From: Rhipidocladum racemiflorum
Lineage: Eukaryota > Streptophyta > Magnoliopsida > Poales > Poaceae
NCBI GenBank assembly: GCA_036346355.1
Contig: CM070591.1
Coordinates: 18,646,001-18,710,000, forward strand
Length of the DNA: 64,000 bases
Reading direction: 5' to 3'
Under the pieces are notes generated by a model. It saw only the letters and a program-made list of their open reading frames with translations, made no database searches and was not told the DNA's origin. This document shows positions 1 to 12,700 of this stretch, in pieces; positions within the stretch are counted from its first letter, which is position 1, and each line of letters begins with the position of its first letter. Position numbers and translations under genes: made by a program.

Positions 1-47
1 AAATTGAAAGACATGAACAATTGAACAGCTCACCAACTCGACAAATT

Positions 48-362
48 TAAAAAAAAAATGGTGAGCATTTAACTATACCCCCAATTTTGCATCTCATTCA
101 TTGCTTCAAAGACTGCCAAGGGCCCACCAGCTTGGCCTATTGATTGCATGTAAATAGCAGCTGTTCAAAACAATTCCATCCCTGTGAGTTATTTCTGAAT
201 CTGAATTAGCAATTAGAACACATATATAATTCCTTCTGTTAAGAAAAACATATCCTATTGGATTATTTCATCAAAGCAAAATTGGAACGAATAGATCTCT
301 GCAAGAAAAATCATAGTTTCTACTTTTAAGAAACTGAAAGAGATAAAATGAATTAAAATATC
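48..362. repeat. Local duplication, copy 1
   Basis: This AT-rich segment is repeated about 630 bp downstream. Shared landmarks in order are a poly-A run followed by ATGGTGAGC, the string TTTAACTA then a run of C, a GGAAC-AATAGA block, and AATCATA-TTTCT-CTTTTAAGAAACTGA. Divergence is moderate, so the duplication is not recent. No coding potential was seen. Confidence 0.6.
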
Positions 363-984
363 TGCTCCATATTTTGTATCTGGTAAAATTTGGCTATCTA
401 TGTACAATATAAAGATAAACTACTACTACATACAATTCATTCGCATGGCATCAGTCTATAGAGATAAATGTCTTCACGCTTTATTAGTTGATTAGCTTTT
501 GAATACAGTAGCTGGATATCCACATTTTTGTAAATAAAAAATGCATAGCATCGCTACCTAAAGAAGGCTACAGCTGCATAGAACATAAATCCATAAATCG
601 TACAAAAATCTACTTGAATATCTTTTCAATCATTTATGACATTAATGAAAAAGCTCACCAAGTAGAAAAACCTTGGAAAAAAAATGGCGAGCGTTTAACT
701 ACACCCCCAGTATTCTATCTTATTTGTTTCTTCAAAAACAGCTAAGAGGCTACGTGCTTGACCATCTCTGCAAAATAATTGCATCCCTGTGAGAAACAAA
801 CATTGGTTTTTGAATCTGAATTAGCAAAGACTGCTAAGGGGCAACCTGCTTGGCCTATTTCTCCAACATAATTCCATCCCTGTGAAAAATCTGATACAAT
901 TAGAACACAACGTAATGTATGCTTTTTAACATATACATGTCCTTTTGGATCATTTGATGGGAGTAAAGTTGGAACAAATAGACC

Positions 985-1918
985 CGTGTTATTACGGCGT
1001 CGCCTAGGCGACGCCTAGTCGCCGACTAGGCGTCCAGGCGGCCGGAGGGGAGCGCCATGGCCCGGCGCCTCGCCTGGAGGGAGCCAGGCGGCCGCCTAGA
1101 CGTCCAGGCGTCGCGGTAGCGCGACTAGGCGTCTGGTCGAGGTGTCGCGGCGGCCGACTGGACTGGAGGCTGGGTAATCACGGCCAGCAACCGTGGCCAC
1201 CAGCGCCTTTTGAGCCGCCCACCGCCCTCGCTGGTCTCCACCGCCGCGCTGGCCGCTTCGCCGTTTCTCCGCTTCTCCGCTTCGCCGCTGGTCTCCACCG
1301 CTGCGCCTCCCACCAGCACGCTCGTGGTTGCCTTTGCCGTGGAGAAGAGCAGACGAGCATCAGTGGGAGACGAGCAGAGGAGAAGGGCTAGATATTCGGT
1401 GGGAGTCTGGGAGATGAGTTTACGAGCAGAGGAGCAGGACGCCTAGTCGCGCAGAGGAGCAGGCGTGGGAGATGAGTATATGAGCAGATGAGCAGGCTTG
1501 GGAGATGACTCAGATGAGTACATGAGCAGATGAGCAGGCGTGGGAGATGGGTATACAGCTGGTTGGCCTTGAAACTTGCACCAAAGTAAGGGTGTTGGGC
1601 TTTGTTGCCTCTCATTCTTTATTTTAAAATTAAGGACTGACTGGTCAAAAGTATACAACTGGTTGGAGGCCTTGAAACTTGCACCAAAGCAAGTAGGATC
1701 TTTTGTGAATACATGTATATCTTTTGTGCATACAATTTTGAGATCCTGTGTGATTGTAGAAGGCAATTTAAGTGTATTGTTTACTGAAATGGCAATTTTA
1801 TTTGGTCGCCTAACTATCGCCTAGGCGGGCGCCTAGTCGCCTAGGCGGGCGCCTAGTCGCCTAGGCGTCCAGGCGCCCTGGAGGCGACTCGCCTCGCCAA
1901 GGCGCCGTGATAACCATG
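985..1918. mobile_element. Non-autonomous Mutator-like element (MULE), 934 bp
   Basis: The element is flanked by a perfect 9-bp duplication AAATAGACC (976-984 and 1919-1927), the TSD length typical of Mutator. The termini are inverted: left CGTGTTATTACGGCG, right (reverse complement) CATGGTTATCACGGCG. Just inside both ends are GC-rich inverted arrays built from GCCTAGGCG and GACGCCTAGTCG. The interior has no transposase, only GC-rich frames and short direct repeats. It is probably moved in trans by a related autonomous element. A Pack-MULE carrying a captured host fragment is possible, but I recognise no captured gene. Confidence 0.8.
1446..1690. repeat. Short direct repeats inside the MULE
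   Basis: Imperfect units built on GAGCAGGCGTGGGAGATGAG recur around 1453-1550. A longer unit, GGCCTTGAAACTTGCACCAAAG, occurs at about 1564 and again near 1668. These look like internal transposon repeats and not coding sequence. Confidence 0.5.
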
Positions 1919-1995
1919 AAATAGACCAACGCAGGCAAAATCATAATTTCTGCTTTTAAGAAACTGAGAGAAATATACTAAAATTATGGCCAATG

Positions 1996-3288
1996 TACTG
2001 CTCCCAAAACATATTGATATGGACAAACAAACAACTACTTAAATGTGCCTTATTTAGAAAGATCGGAATAAGTATGACAGAACAAAAGAATAGGCTACAG
2101 AAAAAAAAAAACTTAGGAAGAGTACTGTGTTAACCTTACATCCTTCGTGGATTCAAATCCATTATGCTGTGTTGCCCCATAAAGCTAGCTGGTCTTCACC
2201 ATTCTTGTAAAACATATCCATATCAGATCGAAAAGGGAAACCAGATCGGCAAGATCCCTAAAATCAAAACCCTAGGTCGTACTTGCTTGCTGCAAAGACC
2301 TTATGGGATGGGTTGGTGCAAGATACGGTTAGCCATGGCTATGGACGTGAGCATTGACGCCGAGGAGTTGAGAAAGCGAGAAATTGCAGGCCGATTTCCA
2401 GCCAAGGTGGTGCTATGGTGAGACTGGCAAATATAGTGACTGCTTGGGGAGCCCGTGCACCATGGAGAGGAGATTTGAGAGGAGAACGTGGGGAGGGGAT
2501 TTAGAGGAAAGGATGTGGAAAGGAGATTGAGAGGGAGGTAGCCATGGAGGGAGAGAACAAACCAAGAGGTTGCAGCAAAGTCGTGGACTCGTGGCGGCTT
2601 GGTTGGGAGGGGTGAGGGAAGAAACGAGGGAGAAAGATACGACGGCTATAATTTGGGACTTCAAATCAGACAGCTGTAGGATCACTCGACCGTAATATAT
2701 CACATGTTTAGAGGATTAGTCTGTATCCATTGCGTTACAAAATCCACCGTAAATCTAAGCCATCATAAGTCAAGCCTACCAGACGGATGGCCAGATATTT
2801 TTCATTTTACCGATTAACGTGGGAATTTTCTATATATAACCATTTTCCTATACACGCACGCACGCACACAACTAGGAGCGTGCCCCTTTTGATTGTTACT
2901 TGTTGGACAACTTCTTGTCAATTCTTTTCTGGTGTCATTCCATGCGCGTCAAGGTATTCTGCCGTAGTGATTGGTTTAGGCATGGAATGTTTATTACCAG
3001 CAGGGAATTCAGAGATTGGGGACCTTGGTGATGTGAAACAGAAAGTTTGTTCAAAGATTGCACTCTCCCTTTGGTCCGTAACCCTATTACTGTTTGCTTG
3101 ATTGCTTCACTCACCCATATTGTTTGACTCCACTGTTACAAAAGAAAAGGCAGTGAAATTTCCACCAACCCATTGAATGAATATTCTGTCACGGGTCGTC
3201 GAGAAGTACCCAGTTTGCTTGTTGGAACATGAGCTTAGAATAGCAATGATGTGATTATTCATATAATGTCTTATGCTTCCCCGATTCA
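1996..3288. other. Anonymous intergenic sequence
   Basis: No gene is supportable here. There is a TATATATA string at 2830-2838 and a short (CACG)n run at 2853-2870. A minus-strand ATG near 2540 opens only about 15 codons before a stop. The TATA string could serve a minus-strand promoter, but nothing downstream supports a gene. Confidence 0.4.
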
Positions 3289-3603
3289 AGGTAGAGGAGA
3301 ATGTGGCTGCTGCAATGGAATTGTCGACTTCAGGCATAGATGAAGAACTTTTGCGTGAAGTTGAAGCAATTTTGGAGCCTGCTAAGAACTTGACCTGGTC
3401 CAGTGGTATTCAGCAGGCCTGAGGTCCGGCAACGGCTTGGACGGTTGAAATCCATCCATCGCGACAAATGTATTTTGCTTTTAGTTGATTGTGTCAATTG
3501 TGTGCATCTGCAGCCTTGCCAGGTGATTGAAATGTTATTATCAAGGCAAGCGAAGGAAGACCGTTGTTGGGAGTTTATGGGCATGATGTCTCTAGTAATT
3601 TAA
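3289..3603 (+). pseudogene. Possible relic exon(s), unrecognised
   Basis: After a possible splice acceptor (TTCAAG, 3284-3289) an open frame has protein-like composition: acidic and hydrophobic, with residues such as EELLREVEAILEPAKN. It ends at a stop near 3419. A second frame (3403-3600) overlaps that stop and carries a basic start, SRPEVRQRLGRLKSIHRDK. The hand-over suggests one ancestral reading frame broken by a frameshift. I do not recognise the family, and chance open frames cannot be excluded. Confidence 0.25.
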
Positions 3604-4105
3604 ATGTCTGGAAGCGTAGGCAACATCGAACAATAAAAAAATCGATGCTGTTCATTGAATAAATCGTGCGCATCCGGCTTTTGCTGGATTGAGGCACCTT
3701 GTATTGATTCAGTTGCAATCTGAAGTAAAGAAAATGGCACACCAATAATTTTCTGATGCGAAAACATTACTGAATTATGTGACATGCAATTTACACGGTT
3801 GAATGCTCGATATCTCGTACCGAAACTGGAAATTCTTTCCCCTCTAATCTATCTTAACATGCAAAATCTTAAACGAGAAGACTGGGTCTGTTTGTTTTTG
3901 CTTTGGATTCTTTAAAAGCTAATTTTAGATCATGGTTATAGAGAAGTTGATTTTTCAAAAACTAGAATCTAAAAACACCTATAAAGTGAATTGTGGATTT
4001 AGTGTATATGGATAGGCTGAATTGTGAGAATTGAATTTTAGAGTCGGGCTGTTTGTTTTTATTCGGCTTTTGGGGTCAGAATCAACAGATAGGTTCCTCT
4101 GCTGC
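3604..4105. other. 3' flank of the COV-like pseudogene
   Basis: This stretch lies downstream of the minus-strand stop codon at 4106-4108 and probably includes old 3' UTR. The phrase CTGTTTGTTTTT appears twice in direct orientation, near 3889 and 4049. No terminal inverted repeat pair or TSD was found to define a MITE. Confidence 0.35.
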
Positions 4106-4148
4106 TTATAACTCTACTGTCAGGGGTGACTGACCCAAGGGACCCTTA
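4106..4148 (-). pseudogene. COV/LCV-like gene, C-terminal end of last exon
   Basis: On the minus strand these bases continue the reading frame of the last COV-like exon (21089-20999) after removal of the Harbinger insertion and one copy of its TAA duplication. They add about 14 residues and a TAA stop at 4108-4106. The join is in frame, which supports the view that the Harbinger element landed inside this coding exon. See the main entry at 20999-21904. Confidence 0.6.
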
Positions 4149-4400
4149 TATGCTGTTTGGTTGCCTTCTCAACTCAGCCTGGCTGTATGAGTGGAGCCAG
4201 GCTGGTGGGATTCAGGCTGAGTGGATGCAACAGATGCTGTTTGGTTGATTGTATGAGCTGATGCAGGCTGAGAAGAGATACTGTTTGGTTGTTTGTATGA
4301 GCTGATGCAGGCTGAGAAGAGATGCTGTTTGGTTGATTGTATGAGCTGATGCATGCTGAGAAGAGAAGATGTTTGGTTAGCTGCATGAGATAGTCTGATA
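4149..4400. repeat. Harbinger left terminal and subterminal repeats
   Basis: After the terminal inverted repeat, a unit of about 40-85 bp recurs at roughly 4232, 4268, 4320 and 4365. It contains TGTTTGGTTG, TATGAGCTGATGCA and GCTGAGAAGAGA. These are likely transposase or ORF1-protein binding sites, as subterminal repeats are in other Harbinger elements. That role is inferred. Confidence 0.6.
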
Positions 4401-5183
4401 CGGAAAAAACGTGTTTTTTGATGCACAAGCTCATCAAGCATAGATAATAACATCAAGCATAGATAATAACAGCAATCATCAAGCATCAAGCTGGTATCCA
4501 GAACCATATCCAGAACTCATTCAAGCATCAAGCATCAGTTGGTATCCAGAACTGACAACAATCGAACTAACAACATGCATTCAAGCATCAAGCTCATCAA
4601 TCGAACTGACAATAGTTGTTGATAAAAAATATCCACATGATATGGTTCATAACTGATATGGTTCATAACCACATGACAACGAGTAGAGAGAAACATCACA
4701 GTGTTCATAGCCACATCACAACCACATGCATTTGTTCATAGCCACATCAGTGTTCAAACCCATATCCAAAATACTATAAATTGTCCATAGCCACTCATCC
4801 TCCGCGAAATACTAAAAATTGTCCATAGCCACATATCCAAAATACTATAAATTGTTCATAACCGAATCAAAGAGTGCTCCTGCTCCATTAGCTCCTCCTC
4901 CAGTACTTTGAACCGAATCTAAAGAAAAAGCTGCAAAGCAATCAAGGTTATGATCCTGCAGCATAAAAAATACACAAAAATGATCAACATAATTCTGATC
5001 TAAAGAAAAAGATGCAAAGCAATCAAGGTTACGATCCTGAAGTTTTAAAATTTTATCATCTACTACTACCAAAAAGACAAGTAAATAACTCCAATATTGC
5101 TAGGATCATTAGTACTCAAACAACTAATAGTACTCAAACAACTAATAGTAGGCAACATCATGGACAAACCTTATCACATTGTT
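4401..5183. other. Non-coding 3' part of the Harbinger element
   Basis: This AT-rich stretch has short direct repeats (CATCAAGCATAGATAATAA, TTCATAGCCACAT, GATCTAAAGAAAAAG-TGCAAAGCAATC). It lies downstream of the ORF1 stop at 5184. No gene seen. Confidence 0.5.
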
Positions 5184-6580
5184 TCAGAGGTTATTTTTCG
5201 CACAAAACGACCGTAGCCACATAGCACGATGGTTCTCCTTCATAGTCACAAATGCAGCACCTTGCGCCCTGTTATCCACCAAATAAGAGAAAGCAGCAAA
5301 CAAGATATCCTCCGCGAACCCACTCATGTTCATGACAACCCCATACAAGTCAGGATGCACCTCATGCACGGCTGTCTCTCTAATGGCAGCTGCGACATTA
5401 TTAACTGCCTCGGTCATGCCAGTCAACATAACTGCTTCCTCATCAGAAATAAATGATCTCTTCCTTTTCTTATCCTTTTTGGACACACTACCAGCATCGT
5501 TAGTTTGTGGATTGGTCTTGTTTGATACCTCGTGGCTTTCATTGCTAGGTTCGTCCTTCTGATTGTCCATAAAATCACTTGGGTCCCCAAGTGCCTCATT
5601 AGATCCCATGGCATACTTCCCAGTAGCCATACCACTCCCAAATATAGTCATCATTGCCACATAGTTATCAATAGTTTTGTTTAGATACTCAGCATCCTTA
5701 GGATGTGCCTACAAATATAAATGTTTTCAAATACGACATGCATATATACAATTTCAGTCATGCATATACATTTTCAAGCAGTCTGTGATGATTTATGAAA
5801 GCCAATACGACATGTTAAGCCAATACGACATGTTAAGTAGAGCACTGCTCAAATGATAGTCTTGATATGTTAAGCCAATAAGCTCAATACGACATGTTAA
5901 GTAGAGCACTGCTCAAATGAAGCATTATGTCTTGTAGGATGAAGTTACAGAATTGAAATGGTACCAGGTCATTAAAAATCAACAGAAAAGAAACCCATAA
6001 ATCAACAGAATTGAAATTGTCTGTATATTTTCACCAGAATCTAGTTTCAGACTAGTCAAACTGAGAGGCCAAGGAGACTGGGTAACACTATCATGTAATA
6101 CCTTAATGTGACCCATCAATCATTTGATCAAAAAAAATATTGAATGGACAATTTCTAACATGCAATTTCTATCATGCAGTTTGGTAAAATATCAAGAATA
6201 AGGTAAGGCACAATGAAATACCTTAATGTGACCCATATAGTGCTCCTCCTCCAACACTATCATGTGATTAGCCTCATCCCATTGTGCTCCACTCAAATCT
6301 TTAAGCTTAGTAACCTTCACCCACCTTTGACGCCACTTACGAAGGTGATTATACACTTGTGTGCCACTCACATCATTGCCAGTGAATCTTTCAGATCTTT
6401 CGCCACTTTGTTGTAGTGAACCTCCTTGAATCCTTTATCACTTCTTACCCCACTTTTTATAAGCTCACTCATCTTACGAAGGACAAATGAAGACATCACA
6501 TTGGTCCACCTCATTTGAACCCTTCCAAACTTCCCATTGTCATCAGCACTACCTCCAATCTCAATAATTTCCTCAGCCAT
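5184..6580 (-). CDS. Harbinger ORF1: Myb/SANT-like DNA-binding protein, two exons, one frameshift
   Basis: Exon 1 is 6580-6222 and exon 2 is 5708-5184 (stop TAA or equivalent at 5184). The donor is AAG|GTATTT and the acceptor TTTGTAG|GCA, giving a 513-bp intron. Exon 1 starts MAEEIIEIGG and encodes a Myb/SANT-like trihelix fold (RWTNVMSSFVLRKM near residue 20, then VYNHLRKWRQRWVK). Exon 2 has the typical NYVAMMTIFG stretch, a lysine/arginine-rich nuclear-localisation-like KKDKKRKR and a conserved C-terminal helix region. Exon 1 is 359 nt, one short of a multiple of three. The frame shifts at about 6388, inside the Myb-like domain, so one base is missing. In Harbinger elements ORF1 binds transposon ends and helps bring in the transposase. 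Repaired length would be about 294 residues. Confidence 0.8.
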
Positions 6581-6795
6581 AGTCTGAAATAAATAGAAAG
6601 AGCACAAACATGATTGGATAGCACTTCACCATATTAGAGAAACAACATGATTGGACAACAACCATCATTGGACATCACTTAACCATATTAGAGGAGCACA
6701 AAATTACAATAGTAGTCCAATTGCAGTCTCAACTAAAAATTACAATAATTATTACAATAGTTATCCAAAATAAGTACAATTGCAGTCTCAACTCA

Positions 6796-9700
6796 TTACA
6801 CATGAGAATTGCCTCTATTAGCCCACATGGCGTTAGCCCACTCATCCCTCTTGGCTGCCCAAGCAGAGTTATCTTCAGAAGAGGAAGCTTCGACATTGGC
6901 ATGTTGTACAACACTAATATCATTGTTGGGCACCCAATCTTCCTCTCCTGGAACCATCTCATCTTGCCCATGTAGAAGAATCCAATTGTGTAGAATGCAA
7001 CAAGCCAAAACTAACTTCACTTGGGTCTTGTATGGGTGAAAAGGCTTGTTGTCTACAATGCAAAAACGATTCTTCAATGCCCCAAAAGCTCTCTCAACCT
7101 TGACACGAAGGCTGGAATATCTTAAGTTAAACAACTCTTTTGGATTAGTAGGATAGTGCCTTCCGTCGTACTCATTTAAATGGTACCTAGTAGCCCGATA
7201 AGGTGGCAAAACCTGTGTCGACATGCATATCCAGCATCTACCAAGTACCATTTCCCTATCAATTCAACAAAATAAATTAGTTTTTGTGTTATCGAATAGG
7301 ACTTAGTAACAAATGCACCTACTAGTTTATGTTAAACATTACCTGGTGTAACCCGTAATCCATCATTGCGTTCTAATGCATCCGTAAGGATTGTCGCATC
7401 GTGTGCAGATCCCTCCCAACCAGCTAGTATATAGGTGAACCTTAGATCAAAATCGACAGCGGCTAGAACATTTTGGGTAGGATATGGCTTTCTACCCCTA
7501 AAAGCAGCAACATTGGCCTTTGGAACTCTTGCACACACATGAGTACCGTCAATAGCACCCACACAGTCCTTGAAAGTGCATCTAGGCCCCTCATTTTATT
7601 TTGGTGATTAATGATGACACAATTAAAGTGATCTAATGCTTCAACCAAGAATAATGCAGTTATCGAGATCACTTCTAGCTTGGAACAAGATTGAACACTC
7701 CTAAGTGCGTCAAATTTCGACAAAACGGCATCAAGACGAAGACTTGTAATTTTTATATTGCTTTGAGTCTTAAGGATAGCCGTACTATTAAGAGGATGCG
7801 ACGGAAAATCAATTTTAGGATGTGCATGTGCTCAACATCAAAATTTGCATTCAAACTAGCACTCAAACACTTGCATTTTCCAAAAATCGATTTCAAACCG
7901 AGCCGATTAACTCGGAGAGTCCGGACACTAAGTCCGAGTATCCGAACTTCGATCGAGTATCCGACTCGATCCGAGTATCCGGACATTTGGTCCGGAGTCT
8001 CCGGGTTAACCCTCTCGGGCAAATCGAATTCCAGATAGTCCGGAGTGTCCGGACATTTTGTCCAGAGAGTCCGGACAACCCGGAGTCTCCGGGTTCATTG
8101 TCTGGAGTCTCCGGACAGTTCAAAAAGGGGACAAACGGCTAGTTTTCAAAAAGACTATTTAAAGCCTCCACTCCCCTCCAACGGCTAGAATCTCAATTGA
8201 GCTCATTCATAGCAGCATTCAAGCCATTCCTAACCTCTTCCAAGCATTCAATAGAGCTCATACTTCCTCCCACCATTAGATTTGGTTGTTGATCCATTTT
8301 GGTGAGGAGAGGAAGAAGCAAAGTGCTAGGTGCATTCATTTCTAGTTGTTGAGCACTAGTTCATCCTCCAAGCGATTCTTCGGGGCAATTTTTACTCTTG
8401 GAGGTTGAAGGTCTCCTAGACGGCTAGGAGTCACCGGGAGCTACCAACGCGTGTGGTGAGCCCCGGTCGTTTGTGAAGGCGAGTCTCGCCTCCAAAAGGA
8501 AAGAGACAAGAAGTGAAGCCGGCGAGTGCATTTGTGCAACACCGGGAGGAAAGCGGGTTGAAAGAGACCCCGGCTCAAGTGCGACCGAGCCACCTCAACG
8601 GAGACGTAGGGTTCCCTTCAAGAACCCGAACTTCGGTGAAAATTCGTGTCTCTTATTCTCTTTTACTTCCTAGTCTTGCTTATTTGGATTTGAATTTGTA
8701 AAGTTAGATCTAGCTCTTTGCTTAGCTTTAATTCAAATCCTTACTAGCAATTGTTCTAGGTTGTTCTTGCTATCTATTTCTAGTGGTTTATTGTGCTTAC
8801 TAGAGTAGTCTTATTTGCGTTCGAAAGCAGCTAACCCGAGAGTCCGACATAAGACCGGACACTCCGGACAAGCCGGAGTATCCGGACCAAAACCCGGAGA
8901 CTCCGGGTTGACCAGCTCGGCCTGCTTTAATTCCGCTGCGATGTTTTAATCCGCCTATTCACCCCCCTTTAGGCGACATCGTTGGTCCTTTCAATTGGTA
9001 TCAGAGCCAAATCTCCTTTATTTTGGCTTAACCGCTTGGAGAATCAAAGATGTCGGACATAGAGAAAGTTACCGAAACCCATGCCCAAGACAAGGCCACG
9101 GGTTCCGGTATAGGGGTTGCAATTCCTTTAGATTATTCCTCCTTTGGAGTCTCAAACTCCTCATCTTATGTTTCCGTCTCGTCTGGTCGAGCGCCTCATT
9201 TCGATGGCACTCGCTATGCGGCATGGAAACACAAGATGAAGATGCATTTGAGATCACTTCACCCTTGCATTTGGAAGATTGTTGAAACAGGTTTGAAGCC
9301 CGCAAACCCCAACAATCTCACCTCCGAGGAAGACAAAGCTCAACACTTCAACGACTTGGCCGTCAATGCCTTGTTCAATGCTTTGAGCGACTCCGAATTC
9401 AACCGGGTCGATGGCCTTGACAATGCCAAGGATATATGGGAAAGATTGATGGTATCTCATGAAGGTGTATCAAGTGTTCGTGAATCCAAGATCGAGCTTA
9501 TCATTGGAGAACTAAGCCGATTCACTTTGGAAGAAGGAGAGTGCTACACCAAGATGTTTGATCGCTTGATGGTTCTAGTAAATCAAGCTAAAGGACTTGG
9601 AAGCACCGAGCTCACCGACAAAGCAATTGTCAAGATCATCCTTCGAGTGATCACCCCCACCAACCGCAATCTTGTGCAACTCATCCGCGACCGGCCAAAC

Positions 9701-12700
9701 TTCGACACTCTCACTCCTCATGATGTGATTGGCCGGTTGATGACGGATGAGATGATGGTCAAGGAAGCGGAGGTGGTGGAGGAGCTCAAGTCCCAAGAAG
9801 AAGAAGGGCATCGCCTTGAAGGCCGTCAAAGTGGCACAAGAAGCCGAAGAGAGCTCAAGCGATGAAGAAGAGTCGAGCGGCCCCTTGACAAATGAAGATA
9901 TGGCCTTGCTCGTAAGAAGATTCAACAAGTTCTTGAAGAAGAAGGGCTACAAGCCGGGAAGTCACTCCAAGGGCTTCGGCAACAAATCAAGAGGGCGGCA
10001 CTCTTCAAGAAAGTGCTATGAGTGTGGGGAACCCGATCATTTCATTGCCGAGTGTCCTCACAAAGAAAAGAAGGAAGACAAGCCCTTCAAGAAGGACAAG
10101 TTCAAGAAGAAAGACAAGGACAAGAGCAAGAGGTACAAGGGCAAGGGTCATGCATACATCGGCAAGGAGTGGAACTCCGACTCCGAGTCCGAGTCCGAGT
10201 CCGACTCCGACAATGAAAGAGGACTCGCCACCGTCGCCATTGCTACACCACCGACAAAGTCAAAGGGTCTCTTTGACAACCTAAGCGACGGCGAAGGAGA
10301 TGCTCCTATTTGCCTCATGGCAAAGGGGCACAAGGTATCATCTAAGAGCCCCATTCACTCTATTGTTGATTATGGCTTAGATGATTGTGATAGTGATAAC
10401 GATGAAGTAGCATTTAAGTCTATGAATGACTTTGATATTGAAAAACTAGACTTGCTACTTAAAGACATTGAAAAATTGGAGGAAGTTGTAGAACAAAAGG
10501 AGGCTACTCTTGAAGCTCAAGAGGATCTCCTTATATTTGAAAAGGAAAAGAATCTTGAGCTAGAGAAAAGCCTAGCTTTTGAGAGAAAGAAAAATGAGGA
10601 CTTAGTCAAAAACTCAAATTTGACTAAGAATGAAATAGTTAGTCTTGAGATCACCAATGCTTCACTCGTAGAGCAACTTGCTCAAGCAATGGATGCTTAC
10701 AAGTCTCTTGAAGTGAAGCTTGTTGATCTCTCGAATAATGCTTCATCCTCAATTAACAACTCCAATGTTTCCATGCCTTCAAGTAGCAATGGATGCGCTA
10801 GATGTTATAATGTTGATATTGCTACTTGTGCTACTAACCGTGAGACTTTGAAAGTCTTGGCTCATGAGAATGAGAAGCTTAAGGGGATGCTTGAAGATGG
10901 ACTTCAAAAGTCCTACAAGGCTAGCAAAGGTTTAGAGGAGTATCTCGGTAAGCGCCAAGGTAATCCTAAGAAGCATGAGCTTGGATATGTTCCGCCTAAG
11001 GGCAAAAAGAGCAACATCGTGGTTGCTCCTTTAAGCAAGCCGATTTATTTTGTGAAAGGTGAAGGAACATCCAAGCACAAGGCTCACTCCGAGTTCTTTG
11101 CTTCATACGTGCTTAAGAAAACTAACCTTGGTCGTGTAATTGCATGTCATATTGGGCGTAAGCCAAAGAATGCTCCTATTGTTCGCTCCATTTGGGTCCC
11201 AAAATCTCTAGTTGCTAATGTGCGTGGACCTAACCAAGTTTGGGTACCAAAGAGCAAAAACTAAATATGTTTTTGTAGGCCTATATCTCCGGTGGAACGA
11301 GTTGGATTTTGGATAGCGGTTGCACGCATCATATGACCAGAGAAAAGGCAATGTTCACCCACTTGGATGAAAATTGATCAAATAGTGAAAGCATTGTCTT
11401 TGGAGACAATGGAAAGGGAGAAGTAATTGGTTTGGGTAAAATCTCTATCTCAAATGATTTCCACTTAAGTAATGTTTTACTTGTTGATTCATTAAGCTAC
11501 AATTTGTTGTTCGTTGCACAATTGTGTGAAGCGGGTTACAATTGTTTGTTTAATGAAAAGGGTGTGGAAGTCGTTAAGAGGCTTGATGGTTCAATAGCGT
11601 TTAAGGGACGTTTGAAGGGTAAGCTCTATCTCGTAGACTTCAATACGGATAGACTTAATCTTGAAACGTGCTTAATGGCTAAATCTAGCATGGGTTGGCT
11701 ATGGCATCGCCGACTAGCCCATGTCGGTATGAGGAACCTTCACAAACTCATCAAAGGCAACCACATCCTTGGACTAACCAATGTTGTCTTTGAGAAAGAT
11801 AGGGTATGTAGCGCTTGTCAAGCGGGCAAGCAAGTTGGTGCCTCTCATCCCGCCAAGAATGTGATGACGACCTCAAGACCGTTGGAAATGCTCCACATGG
11901 ACTTATTCGATCCCGTAGCTTACATAAGCATCGGGGGAAGTAAGTATGGTTTGGTTATTGTTGATGACTTTTCTCGATTCACTTGGGTGTTTTTCTTGCA
12001 TGACAAGGGAGAAGTCCAAGTGACGTTAAAGAAATTCATGAGAAGAGCTCAAAATGAATTTGAAGTGAAGATCAAGAGAATTCGAAGCGACAATGGTACC
12101 GAGTTCAAGAATATAGGCGTAGAGGAGTTTCTCGATGAAGAAGGAATCAAGCACGAATTCTCGGCTCCCTATTCTCCTCAACAAAATGGGGTAGCCGAGA
12201 GGAAGAATCGAACCCTCATCGAGATGGCGCGGACGATGCTTGACGAGTACAAGGTTTCCGATAGCTTTTGGGCGGAAGCCATCAATACCGCATGCCACAG
12301 CTCCAACCGCCTCTACCTTCACAAGATCTTGAAGAAAACGGCATACGAATTGCTCACCGGGAAGAAACCAAATGTCTCCTACTTTCGAGTCTTTGGGAGT
12401 AAATGCTATATCCTTAACAAAAAGGCTAAGTCTTCTAAATTCGCTCCTAAAGTAGATGAAGGTTTCTTACTTGGTTATGGAACTAATGCTTATGCGTACC
12501 GAGTTTTCAACAATACCACCGGTGTCGTTGAAATCTCGCGTGACGTAACTTTTGATGAGACTAACGGTTCTCAAATAGAACAAGTTGATCGTGCCGTGAT
12601 TGACAGGGAAGAACCTCCTTGTGAAGCTATCAAGAAAATGGCAATTGGGGAGGTGAGACCTCAAAATCTGGAATCTCACCCGAGCACCCCAACCCGGAGT

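Larger units (their letters stand above)
674..1995. repeat. Local duplication, copy 2, split by a MULE
   Basis: This is the second copy of the 48-362 segment. It runs to 984, is interrupted by the transposon at 985-1918, and resumes at 1928 with the same AATCATAATTTCT...TTAAGAAACTGA block found at 311 in copy 1. Copy 1 therefore serves as the empty-site reference for the insertion. Positions 363-673, between the copies, hold nothing I recognise. Confidence 0.6.

Noticed and set aside
2413..2703. Minus-strand start resembling a plastid transit peptide (MATSLSISFPHPFL)
   Set aside because: It stops after about 14 codons with no donor-like site that extends it convincingly.
3889..4060. Possible MITE bounded by CTGTTTGTTTTT
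   Set aside because: The two copies are direct, not inverted, and no target duplication was found.
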